This document shows positions 1 through 6,914 of a stretch of DNA of 43,987 bases, piece after piece. The DNA lies in IMG/VR virus record IMGVR_UViG_3300041411_000128, positions 1 through 43,987 of that record. One strand, 5' to 3'. The position numbers and the translations under genes were made by a program. The DNA comes from a virus. The notes below the pieces were generated by a model. It was not told where the DNA came from. It worked only from the letters and a program-made list of their open reading frames with translations, and did not search any database. Each line of letters opens with the position of its first letter. The first letter of the stretch is position 1.

Positions 1-660
1 ATTAATCATTTCAATTGTGGCTGCATAATCGTCGGGGATATCCCTTCGATTTCGCGGTGCGAAGAACACGGCGGTTCCATCGTCGGTTTCCACAATCAGA
101 ATGTGCCGTTCCGTCGCTGGTCAAATGAGGATGGCGACCTCAACGTCTGGCAGGGTACGTTGCTGCACAACCTGCGCAAAATCAAAGACGGATGTTTTTC
201 ATTTATTTTCGCGTATCCAGAACTCAACGCGTTAGGCCCCATGAATTGGCTACGGCCTGAAGCGTGGCGGAATGCTGATATGGAAATGATGGCCCACCTG
301 AAACGTATTTTGAAACCGGGCGGGTACATTTCTTTCGTCGTCGATCCAAGCGTGCTGCACACCGTGACTTATCAAGTCAGCAAATTGAAAATGAAAATCG
401 ACGTGCGTGGTTGCATTCTGGATCGGTTCGAACCTTCGCCATCCAGTACGCTCGCCTATTCTTTGGCTGACGCGAAAGTCCACCTGATCGTGTACAACGA
501 ATACCGGGATAAACTCCCTGAAAAAGGCAGCCGCATTCTGGACTTGAGCGGGTTGAAACTGCCGTATGTTTTGAAGCGAAAGAAGGAAAACAAATTACTG
601 GTTTTAACCGGGCACCCGTACCATTTCGATAAGGTAACGGCGCGCCTAGAGGACGCCTAA
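1..660 (+). CDS. Methyltransferase-like protein, 5'-truncated
   Basis: The reading frame is open from base 1, so the true start lies upstream of the window; a GTG at 103 is only an internal candidate. The C-terminal half has the arrangement of a class I SAM-dependent methyltransferase: a helix with HLKRILKPGGYISFVVDPS, typical of the strand after motif IV/VI ('LKPGG'), and a preceding acidic/aromatic strand FSFIFAYPEL. The SAM-binding glycine loop would be in the missing N-terminus, so substrate (DNA, protein or small molecule) cannot be read. The stop overlaps the next ATG by one base (taATG), so the two are probably translated together. The family call is inference from one motif region. 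Confidence 0.45.
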   Translation: MNHFNCGCIIVGDIPSISRCEEHGGSIVGFHNQNVPFRRWSNEDGDLNVWQGTLLHNLRKIKDGCFSFIFAYPELNALGPMNWLRPEAWRNADMEMMAHLKRILKPGGYISFVVDPSVLHTVTYQVSKLKMKIDVRGCILDRFEPSPSSTLAYSLADAKVHLIVYNEYRDKLPEKGSRILDLSGLKLPYVLKRKKENKLLVLTGHPYHFDKVTARLEDA

Positions 661-1322
661 TGGCAGTCAAAACTAAAAAGGTGAAGGTGCAGACCGTAAA
701 GAAAAAACGCATCGTCACCAAGCCCAAGAAAACACAGGCCAAGCGTGAAGCTGAAAAGACCACCGAGCGAAAGCGTAAGTCTACCGCTGCCCCGGTGCGT
801 TCCGCAGGCCAAGTGAAAGTGCGGGGTATCCCGTACAAGCTGCGCAAATTCGAAAACTTGGGCGCTCGCCCAATGCCCGAAACATTCTTCACACGTCAGG
901 GCAAAAGTCTCAAGGAACTAATCCGAAATACGTTCCGCATTTGCATAAACAATGCAGTGGACGTTGAGGCGCACCGTTATCGCAGTGCGAAAACCAAAGC
1001 AGGCCGTAAAGCCGTCAAAGGCATTATGTGGACGAACGATCCGTTCCGCCCGGATAAAGTTCGACGCTACCACGAAACGTATATCGTGGGCCTCGACAAA
1101 AATGGCGAAGACAAACCACTATACAAACACAAAAAAGTGCTTGTGCAATGCACGTGTGAAAACTATGTGTACTGGTGGGAATATGCGAACGCCCGTTGCG
1201 GTGCTGCATACCTGATTTATTCCAACGGCGAACCGCCAGTGTGGACAAACCCCGGAATGTCCGTGGGCCTCTGCAAACATTTGGTGGCTCTGTCAAAAAT
1301 CGTTATCGAAGAAAACCTCTGA
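660..1322 (+). CDS. SWIM-type zinc-finger protein with a basic N-terminus
   Basis: 220 residues. The first ~55 are almost pure Lys/Arg/Thr/Ala and probably disordered and nucleic-acid binding. The C-terminus carries CTCENY (residues ~160-165) and LCKHLVAL (~207-214), giving the CxC...CxH spacing of a SWIM zinc finger; a Trp/Tyr-rich segment (YVYWWEYANARCG) lies between. SWIM fingers bind DNA or protein partners in many contexts; a role in this phage is not known to me. Start ATG overlaps the upstream stop by one base. Family call rests on visible Cys/His spacing; function is open. Confidence 0.55.
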   Translation: MAVKTKKVKVQTVKKKRIVTKPKKTQAKREAEKTTERKRKSTAAPVRSAGQVKVRGIPYKLRKFENLGARPMPETFFTRQGKSLKELIRNTFRICINNAVDVEAHRYRSAKTKAGRKAVKGIMWTNDPFRPDKVRRYHETYIVGLDKNGEDKPLYKHKKVLVQCTCENYVYWWEYANARCGAAYLIYSNGEPPVWTNPGMSVGLCKHLVALSKIVIEENL

Positions 1323-1330
1323 GTGGAAAA

Positions 1331-2044
1331 ATGATTTCTCTGAACCTGCTGAACCTAACCACACCAGAACCCAAATTTCCGGGCAGCAATGTCAGTATCA
1401 TTTACCCGCCCGGATCTTTTCCACAAAACGCATTCTTTTCCGTGCTTCCAAACGGCGACCTGAAACTGTGGGCACCCACCAAAGGTGTGTCCTCGAAATC
1501 GACCAGCCGAACCCGCACCGAACTGCGCGAATGCAACGAACAGGGTATCGTTTACAACTGGCGTTACCCGACGTTCAATCACCACTGGCTGCAAGCGGCA
1601 ATGACCGTTTTGCAAGTTCCGAAAAAAGGCGAAACCGTTATCGGGCAAATCCACGTACATGGCAATACGCGCCCGCCCGTGAAACTTTCGTTCGACAAAG
1701 CGGCGGACGGTGTAGGCCAATTGACCGTGGGTTTCCGCGAAGAATTTGATCAGCCTAATCCGGTTGATTTCGTGTTGCTGGATGGTATCCCACTGGGCAC
1801 CCGATTCACGTACAACATCCATGTAACCTCACGCGGCGCAGTTTTGTTTTCCGCAGGCTTTACCGATGTAAACGGCGAACGTCGCACCGGAAATCTCACG
1901 CTGCAATTTAAAGACAGCTGGGCTAAACAGAGTCTGTATTTCAAGGCTGGCGTTTACAATCAGGAAGATCCGACCGACACAACCCTCGACACGGAAGGTA
2001 GCGCGGCGCTTATCCATAAGCTGGAAATCTCCCACGAAGTTTAA
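1331..2044 (+). CDS. Alginate lyase, polysaccharide lyase family 7 (candidate depolymerase)
   Basis: 237 residues, the size of a lone PL7 catalytic domain. All three PL7 signature blocks are visible in order: RTELR (residues 62-66), QIH (106-108) and YFKAGVYNQ (203-211). In this family they line the beta-jelly-roll cleft and supply Arg, Gln, His and Tyr for beta-elimination of alginate (mannuronate/guluronate polymer). The ATG at 1331 was chosen because it follows 'gagtggaaaa' just after the upstream stop and begins right before the domain; an ORF from 1175 would overlap the previous gene. No signal peptide is visible, so it would act from the virion or after lysis. It sits among small possibly structural genes. 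Alternative: a related jelly-roll glucuronan or polymannuronate lyase. Confidence 0.85.
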   Translation: MISLNLLNLTTPEPKFPGSNVSIIYPPGSFPQNAFFSVLPNGDLKLWAPTKGVSSKSTSRTRTELRECNEQGIVYNWRYPTFNHHWLQAAMTVLQVPKKGETVIGQIHVHGNTRPPVKLSFDKAADGVGQLTVGFREEFDQPNPVDFVLLDGIPLGTRFTYNIHVTSRGAVLFSAGFTDVNGERRTGNLTLQFKDSWAKQSLYFKAGVYNQEDPTDTTLDTEGSAALIHKLEISHEV

Positions 2045-2054
2045 GGAATTTTTC

Positions 2055-2459
2055 ATGAACGATTCGCACGGTATTCAACTCGAAGAACTCGCGAAACTTA
2101 TCGCCAGTTTGAACATCGGCCCGAACAGCCCGTACCCGTTGATCGACACGCAGGATCTTTCGTTCGATTTGCTGAACAACATCCGCAATCATTCGAGCGC
2201 CAGCGTGTTTGTATTCGGCACCGACCTTGCTGATCACGTTCGCTATATCAACACCGAAGCATATTTCGCAGAACACGGCGAAAACGTGCTGTATCCGTGG
2301 GCCGATATCTCGACTCTCAAATCCGGTCGCGAAGCTGGTTACGTCGGCATGATTATGGGCTTGGAAGTTTATTCCAGTCCTGACATTCCACCGAACATGA
2401 TTCTCGGTGTGAACAAAGGCAACATCAAACAGGCCGCAATCGGCTACGTCAAAATTTAA
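2055..2459 (+). CDS. Unknown phage protein, possibly virion-associated
   Basis: 134 residues, no recognised domain. It ends with a segment (GYVGMIMGLEVYSSPDIPP, then NMILGVNKGNIKQA) whose pattern, a 'G-x-x-G-x-x-x-G-hydrophobic-x-V-S-x-x-x-P' strand, resembles the C-terminal part of some HK97-fold capsid-type proteins. The protein is far too short to be a capsid protein. Good RBS (aaggaa) upstream of ATG 2055. It lies directly after the alginate lyase and before the YqeY-like gene. The structural suggestion is weak inference. Confidence 0.6.
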   Translation: MNDSHGIQLEELAKLIASLNIGPNSPYPLIDTQDLSFDLLNNIRNHSSASVFVFGTDLADHVRYINTEAYFAEHGENVLYPWADISTLKSGREAGYVGMIMGLEVYSSPDIPPNMILGVNKGNIKQAAIGYVKI

Positions 2460-2475
2460 CGTGAAGGAAAACAGC

Positions 2476-2934
2476 ATGAGCATTCTTGCACAAATCACCG
2501 GCGACCGTGATACCGCACGCCTGCAAAGCCCGAAAGAAACCTACCCGATTCTGACTCGCGTACTGGGCGATTACGAACTCGGTGCCAAGTCCAAAAAGCC
2601 ACGCACTGGCGACGACGCACTGCTGCTGATTCTGAAAGGTCTGATCGCAGGCAATACCGAAACCATCGGCCTGCTGCGTAAATCGCAGGGTGGCGAAAAA
2701 GAACATGCCGCTGAAATCCAGCGTCTGGAAACTCAAACCCGTCTGCTGTCGAAATACATTCCGGAAAAAGAAGAAAAAGTTGTGGACGCATCCATGGACG
2801 CCTCCGCACTTCGCGCCGTTCTGGAAGCTGGTGAATTCACCGCTGTCGGCCTGTTTCACAAACACCTGAAAGACAATTTCGCAGGCCAGTACGATCCGAA
2901 AGTTGCCACCGCCGTGTTCACCGGTAAAGCGTAA
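2476..2934 (+). CDS. YqeY/GatB-tail-like protein
   Basis: 152 residues. The layout matches the YqeY family: an N-terminal helical part with ILTRVLGDYELGAK, a middle helix (ALLLILKGLIAGN...GLLRKS), the block KEHAAEIQRLETQTRLLSKYIP, which corresponds to the YqeY 'E...L..YLP' segment, and a C-terminal helix ending FHKHLKDNFAGQYDPKVATAVF, like the family's 'L...G..D......V'. YqeY resembles the GatB tail of amidotransferases and binds RNA or tRNA; its role in phages is not established. ATG at 2476 is preceded by 'gaaggaaa'; an upstream GTG at 2461 is less likely. The stop overlaps the next ATG by one base. Confidence 0.7.
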   Translation: MSILAQITGDRDTARLQSPKETYPILTRVLGDYELGAKSKKPRTGDDALLLILKGLIAGNTETIGLLRKSQGGEKEHAAEIQRLETQTRLLSKYIPEKEEKVVDASMDASALRAVLEAGEFTAVGLFHKHLKDNFAGQYDPKVATAVFTGKA

Positions 2935-3392
2935 TGGGGCGCATGACACTCGAAGAGTGCTACGCAATGCCCGCGCCGATGCTGGATGACAATTTCGACC
3001 TGCACGCTATCGGTGGTTGCCCTGTTGCTCTGGTTTCAATGCCGGATTTCTTTCTGAATAACGGTGATGCATTTTTGCATTTGCATCGTACCTGCATCGG
3101 CGCTCATTGGCGTCAGGCGGCGGAAGGCAAAACCCATACGCTGCACCTGTCGTTCCATGATATTCAGGGCGATCAGGAATACTTGGATGCGATGGCCGCA
3201 TTCAACGCTGATTTGGGCACGCTGACACTGCAACAGTACGATCAGCCGGGTAACGCAGTTCGTCACGTCGTGTTTTCCAATCTGGAATTCTTCAGCGCGA
3301 TTCAAACTCGCAATGCCGCTGGTGGACAACCTGCTGAACGCGTGGTTACGTTCAACTTCGAATCCGTAAAAGAAATCTCTCTGGTCGCGTGA
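2934..3392 (+). CDS. Unknown protein, possibly beta-rich
   Basis: 152 residues, no recognised domain. Alternating hydrophobic strands (e.g. THTLHLSFHDIQ, RHVVFSNLEFFSA) and a last strand ERVVTFNFESVKEI suggest a beta-sandwich such as seen in tail-tube or Hcp-like proteins; this is only a pattern impression. Starts ATG 2934 within the stop of the YqeY-like gene and itself overlaps the following GTG start by four bases, so the three are translationally coupled. Confidence 0.55.
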   Translation: MGRMTLEECYAMPAPMLDDNFDLHAIGGCPVALVSMPDFFLNNGDAFLHLHRTCIGAHWRQAAEGKTHTLHLSFHDIQGDQEYLDAMAAFNADLGTLTLQQYDQPGNAVRHVVFSNLEFFSAIQTRNAAGGQPAERVVTFNFESVKEISLVA

Positions 3393-3595
3393 GCATAACC
3401 CGTCCGCGTAGCACTCCTTGCATTGGCAAATGTTCTCACAATGTTGGTGACGCCATTTGCAAGGGGTGCAAACGCACCATCGCAGAAGTTCGGGATTGGA
3501 ATCGGTTTTCTCCCGACGAAAAACTGCAACGGATGGAAGAATTAAAGGTTCGCGATATTACAACCTTCGTGATACCCGTCGAAATATTAGACTGA
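3389..3595 (+). CDS. DUF1289-like cysteine protein
   Basis: 68 residues. The N-terminal block is the DUF1289 pattern: PCIGKCSHNVGDAICKGCKR, with four cysteines (CxxxC...CxxC), then T-x-x-E-V/I-x-x-W. Such proteins are small probable metal or Fe-S binders of unknown function. The GTG start overlaps the upstream stop (GTGA). Confidence 0.7.
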   Translation: MSITRPRSTPCIGKCSHNVGDAICKGCKRTIAEVRDWNRFSPDEKLQRMEELKVRDITTFVIPVEILD

Positions 3596-3607
3596 CAGGA
3601 AATATTT

Positions 3608-4054
3608 ATGAGCATGTGGCAGCAGTGGTCAGGTCAGCACAAGAAAGTGCGTGATCTTTTTACCGGCGTGGACGTTCCAACTTTCAATGCCGAAGAAATC
3701 CGCAATTATCTCGGCAAGATTCCAGAAGAATTTCGCGGCCTTGATATGGGTCTGGATGCGAACGCCAACGTCGCGGCGGAATCCTTCAAAGAATTTTGCC
3801 GCTTCCTGCCTCTGTTGAAACATAGCGGTGGCTACACCCTGCACATTGCGGAGAATGAAGTTGTCGTGATTTTGTTTTCACAAGATCACAAAATGCGTTT
3901 CACGTTCTCCAAAAGCGGCGGGTTGTCCTACACAATGTTCACCAAATACGGCGGACATTCTCTGTACCGCAAACGTCTGGAAGGCGAATTGGATATCATC
4001 GACGATGCAGACCTCTACATCATCGAGAAAGTCTTGAAATTCATGCTGCCTTGA
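3608..4054 (+). CDS. Unknown protein
   Basis: 148 residues, no recognised domain. Mixed alpha/beta composition with an N-terminal aromatic segment (MSMWQQWSGQHKKV) and two beta strands (YTLHIAE, EVVVILFSQD) followed by a Lys-rich loop. RBS 'caggaa' upstream of the ATG. It follows the DUF1289-like gene and precedes a small membrane protein, but neither gives a functional clue. Confidence 0.55.
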   Translation: MSMWQQWSGQHKKVRDLFTGVDVPTFNAEEIRNYLGKIPEEFRGLDMGLDANANVAAESFKEFCRFLPLLKHSGGYTLHIAENEVVVILFSQDHKMRFTFSKSGGLSYTMFTKYGGHSLYRKRLEGELDIIDDADLYIIEKVLKFMLP

Positions 4055-4062
4055 GGTGACAT

Positions 4063-4230
4063 GTGAAAAGCAAAAATAAGCAACGCGGGTTCATCGACTT
4101 CAAAGGTATCGGCACATTCCTGATTGGCTTGGGAATCGCGGCTGGCATTGTGATCGGTGGAGTTATTTTCGTCGTGATTCCGTGGGCGTGGCAATACGTC
4201 AAACCATGGATTCACCAAATCACAGGATAA
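4063..4230 (+). CDS. Small single-helix membrane protein
   Basis: 55 residues from GTG 4063, with 'gaggtgac' as RBS. The sequence is MKSKNKQRGFIDFKG, then a hydrophobic stretch of about 25 residues rich in Gly/Ile/Val (FLIGLGIAAGIVIGGVIFVV), then a Trp/Lys/His end. The charge pattern predicts N-terminus in the cytoplasm. Possible roles are holin-like or superinfection-exclusion protein, neither provable here. Ends five bases before the next start. Confidence 0.6.
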   Translation: MKSKNKQRGFIDFKGIGTFLIGLGIAAGIVIGGVIFVVIPWAWQYVKPWIHQITG

Positions 4231-4235
4231 AAAAC

Positions 4236-4739
4236 ATGTCTGTTCGTTCTCTGACTGAATTGGAAATCCGCAACGTAATCGAAGGTCAGGTAGTGATCGT
4301 TCCGCAGGGCCAAGTGCCTCGCAACGGTGACATTCTGCTTTTCGAAAAAGAATACACCGGGCGCGCTGTATCGAGTCCCGAGGAAGCATTGCGTATCGCA
4401 GTCGAAGTTTTCGAAAAAGATCGTCGCGGTGAAAAAGCCTACGTGCGTTCCGTCACTATCTTTTCCGACAGCATCGGCCATGTTGCCGTTGTCGCCGCTG
4501 CCCTGCGTGTAACCCCGCTAGACTTCGCGCAAGCCTTTAACGCCCTGAAGAAAGGCGCACAAGTTCGCCGCTTCGGTTGGAACGGTGCGGGCCAGTGCGT
4601 TTATCTGGAACGCTTTGCAGATTTCGACGTGAGTTTCGAACCGTGCTTCGTGCTGCTGAACGCACAGGGTAAATTGCAACCGGGTTGGGTTCCGTCCATG
4701 GGTGACATGATGGCGGAAGACTGGGAAATTCTCCCATGA
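4236..4739 (+). CDS. DUF2829-domain protein with an extra N-terminal part
   Basis: 167 residues from ATG 4236. The C-terminal ~70 residues match the DUF2829 layout: DFAQAFNALKKGAQVRRFGWNG, then aromatic VYLERF, then a final PGWVPSMGDMMAEDWEIL, corresponding to the family's 'W.PS..DmlAeDWe'. The N-terminal ~95 residues (IEGQVVIVPQGQVPRNGD..., then a regular helix EEALRIAVEVFEKD) are not part of that domain and unrecognised. DUF2829 is common in phages and of unknown function. Stop overlaps the next ATG (ATGA). Confidence 0.7.
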   Translation: MSVRSLTELEIRNVIEGQVVIVPQGQVPRNGDILLFEKEYTGRAVSSPEEALRIAVEVFEKDRRGEKAYVRSVTIFSDSIGHVAVVAAALRVTPLDFAQAFNALKKGAQVRRFGWNGAGQCVYLERFADFDVSFEPCFVLLNAQGKLQPGWVPSMGDMMAEDWEILP

Positions 4740-4978
4740 TCAAAATCACCGAGTTGCCCGCTTCGGAATTAAATGCACACATTTCAGAAATGGATAAAGC
4801 TACACGCGCATGGACAGACCAAGCGGCACGCGGTGAATGCGGTTGGGTTTGCTCTGATTGCTGCTACACGTTCAAGGACGGCATGCCCGACCAGTGCGAG
4901 CATGGGAACCAGTGGTGTACGGATATCATCAAGCGGGACAAGCTGCGCGCCATGCGTGACGGAAACGAGCCATCATAA
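4736..4978 (+). CDS. Small zinc-ribbon-like protein
   Basis: 80 residues. The centre is Cys/His rich: CGWVCSDCCYTFKDGMPDQC then EHGNQWC, with a CxxCC and later C/H/C residues that could hold a zinc ion. The C-terminal helix is basic. The start lies in the stop of the preceding gene (ATGA overlap). Role unknown; the position before a sigma-like factor may be coincidental. Confidence 0.6.
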   Translation: MIKITELPASELNAHISEMDKATRAWTDQAARGECGWVCSDCCYTFKDGMPDQCEHGNQWCTDIIKRDKLRAMRDGNEPS

Positions 4979-4991
4979 CTAGGAGGAAAGA

Positions 4992-6005
4992 ATGTCTGCT
5001 GATAAAAATATGACCGGTGAACAAATTCAGCAGATTATGGATATGTTTTTGTACAAGGCATTGGAGCCGCTTGTTTTGTACACGAACATTTTCGATCCGC
5101 AGGTCGAGTACCTGTTGTTGCTGGTGGCGACGAACCGCAAGCGCAAACTGAGTTCGTTAGATCGAGGGGAAGCCGTGGCAAAACTTGCGGCGTACCTGAG
5201 CGTTCCTGATCGTCGCCTGAAATTTGATTTCATTCGGGCGGCCCGAGTGGAGCGCTTTTTCATCCACAAGTTTCTGGTTTCGTTCACCGAACAAAATGTT
5301 GGCTACGTCAAACAGTACAAAGACTTCCTGTTGAATCCTACCAAGGAAAAACAAATCGCTCTGGACAAATATGCGGTACAGGTCGGGATGTGTGAACGCT
5401 CTGCGCTCTACAACACAATCAAGATTTGCACGGCGTATCTGAAGCGGTTTTATGTGTATCGAAATTCCGTTGTTGATCATTACGTGAAGAGCGCCAACAA
5501 GTGGGCCAAGGCTCACGTGATCGGGGCACAAGGCCGGTCGAGTTTCAAAGACCTTGTGCAGTCGATTATCAAGGCTGTGATCACGGCGATGGATAAATAC
5601 GACAGTCGCAAAGGTGCGCTGACTTCCTACGTTACGTTTTGGACAAAAAACGCAATGAAGGCGTCGAAAGAACATGAATATGGCGTGGCTTACACTGTGC
5701 CACAAGCGCAGAAGAAAAAGCTATTCGAGGGGACTAGCCACCACGTCAATTTCAGCGTTAGCCTCGACACCATTTACGGTGACGATGACGACGAAGGTTC
5801 GAGCATGGCCCTGCATTCTATTCTGGCACCGGGTCACACTTTGGAAAAAGGAATCGAGGTGGAGCAAAGCCGCACACTTGTGCAGATGCTCGCGAAAAAA
5901 GTAGATCCTATGGGCATCGCTCGTTTAAGTCTGGATATTGGCGAGCATTTTACGCCAGAAGAACAGGCAATTATGCGTCAGCACATGCTCGAAGAAAAAC
6001 TGTAA
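4992..6005 (+). CDS. Sigma-70-like factor (candidate phage late/middle sigma)
   Basis: 337 residues with the strongest RBS of the region (aggagg, 4981-4986). Residues ~187-240 read like sigma-70 region 2: DLVQSIIKAVITAMDKYDSR, GALTSYVTFWTKNAMKA, then YTVPQAQKKKL, corresponding to 'DL.Q.g..gl..A..kyD..kG..F.tYa..wir.ai', and the VPQ at the start of region 3. The first ~185 residues are helical and not recognisable. The C-terminus could be a reduced region 4, though no clear helix-turn-helix is seen. Large phages often carry such divergent sigma factors that redirect host or phage RNA polymerase. Alternative: a sigma-like protein without promoter specificity. Confidence 0.65.
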   Translation: MSADKNMTGEQIQQIMDMFLYKALEPLVLYTNIFDPQVEYLLLLVATNRKRKLSSLDRGEAVAKLAAYLSVPDRRLKFDFIRAARVERFFIHKFLVSFTEQNVGYVKQYKDFLLNPTKEKQIALDKYAVQVGMCERSALYNTIKICTAYLKRFYVYRNSVVDHYVKSANKWAKAHVIGAQGRSSFKDLVQSIIKAVITAMDKYDSRKGALTSYVTFWTKNAMKASKEHEYGVAYTVPQAQKKKLFEGTSHHVNFSVSLDTIYGDDDDEGSSMALHSILAPGHTLEKGIEVEQSRTLVQMLAKKVDPMGIARLSLDIGEHFTPEEQAIMRQHMLEEKL

Positions 6006-6023
6006 ATAAACAGAGTGATGTTC

Positions 6024-6200
6024 ATGAAAGAAAAAAGCAAAGTCGCAGTTGTCGATTTCAAAAACCCGCGTGACGCACAGGGCAATATCGTGCTGCATCC
6101 GTCGATCAAAGACCGGGCCAAGGAAATCGCTGACGCAGAATATAACGCCGCCCTGAAGAAAGTTCTGGAGCGAGCGGAAAAGGTTATCTGGCCCGACTGA
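6024..6200 (+). CDS. Small unknown protein
   Basis: 58 residues from ATG 6024, chosen because 'agag' at 6012-6015 gives a workable spacing; in-frame GTG 6015 and ATG 6018 are alternatives. A short beta segment (KVAVVDF) is followed by a long charged helix. No domain recognised. It starts 18 bases after the sigma-like gene, whose stop lies inside an ACTGTAAATA motif copy. Confidence 0.5.
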   Translation: MKEKSKVAVVDFKNPRDAQGNIVLHPSIKDRAKEIADAEYNAALKKVLERAEKVIWPD

Positions 6201-6224
6201 TCCAGACCATAAAGGGATACGACA

Positions 6225-6848
6225 ATGAGCAATTTGCTAGCCCACGCTGACCGTGAATTCGCGATCATAATCCGGAACATGAAAGCCGATCCGGAAAACG
6301 ATGCGAACGCATTCGAAATGCAGGAACACATGCACCAAAACGTGCGTGAAATTCTGGAAGTTGTTTCGAAGCAAGGGCACTCCGGTTTCAGCATCAACTT
6401 TCTGTTTCAGATGGTTCAGAAAGTGGGGATGTTCGAACCGCTTTCACCGATCCTCGGCACCGACGACGAATGGACTGATGTTGCCAATATCAGCGGCGGG
6501 CAACCGCTGTTGCAGAACAAGCGTTGCGGCCACCTTTTCCGCGATGGGGATGAACAGGCTTACGATTCCACCGGTCGCATTGTCGTCTGTGAAGACGGCC
6601 AGACCGTGACGAATTTCCAAAGCCGTATGCCCATCACTTTCCCGTATGTGCCGACGCGGGTTTATGCACCACATGACGACGACCGTAGTCGGTTCGAATC
6701 TGCTGGCATCGTGACCGGTGATTACGCCACTGCCGGGGAAGTCCGCGAATTGTACAAAGTGCTAAAACGCACCGAAGAATTACGCGTAGCTGGGCAGGCA
6801 TTTGTTGCCGAAACCGAAGCAACTGGCCTACCAAACGTAGACGAATAA
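6225..6848 (+). CDS. Conserved phage protein of unknown function
   Basis: 207 residues. The pattern MSNLLAHADREFAI, ...ILEVVSKQGHSGFS..., FEPLSPILGTDDEW, LLQNKRCGHLFRDGD, AYDSTGRIVV and ITFPYVPTR matches from memory a protein carried by many tailed phages (HA.RE..., 'QGHSG.S', 'FePL.PLtG.ddEW', 'QNkRCsh.F', 'FPY.P'). Its biochemical role is unknown to me. Here it has an extra C-terminal helical extension (~40 residues). RBS 'aaaggga'. Confidence 0.75.
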   Translation: MSNLLAHADREFAIIIRNMKADPENDANAFEMQEHMHQNVREILEVVSKQGHSGFSINFLFQMVQKVGMFEPLSPILGTDDEWTDVANISGGQPLLQNKRCGHLFRDGDEQAYDSTGRIVVCEDGQTVTNFQSRMPITFPYVPTRVYAPHDDDRSRFESAGIVTGDYATAGEVRELYKVLKRTEELRVAGQAFVAETEATGLPNVDE

Positions 6849-6849
6849 A

Positions 6850-6859
6850 ACTGTAAATG
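6850..6859 (+). promoter_or_regulatory. ACTGTAAAT motif, candidate phage promoter
   Basis: Intergenic ACTGTAAATG between the conserved phage gene and the ssDNA-binding-like gene. Related copies are at 5999-6008 and 24362-24371, the latter also intergenic and followed like this one by a TAC a few bases on. It resembles the -10-like T4 late promoter box (TATAAATA). Promoter role is inference. Confidence 0.3.
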
Positions 6860-6874
6860 ATACTCAGGAGAGAA

Positions 6875-6898
6875 ATGCTTTCCGGGTATTCGACTTGA
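6875..6898 (+). CDS. Seven-codon leader ORF with a good RBS
   Basis: ATG CTT TCC GGG TAT TCG ACT TGA, with AGGAG at 6866-6870 at a usable distance. It lies in the 66-base leader of the ssDNA-binding-like gene, 16 bases before that gene. Could be a regulatory leader peptide or chance. Confidence 0.2.
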   Translation: MLSGYST

Positions 6899-6914
6899 AT
6901 TGAGAGGAAGACAC

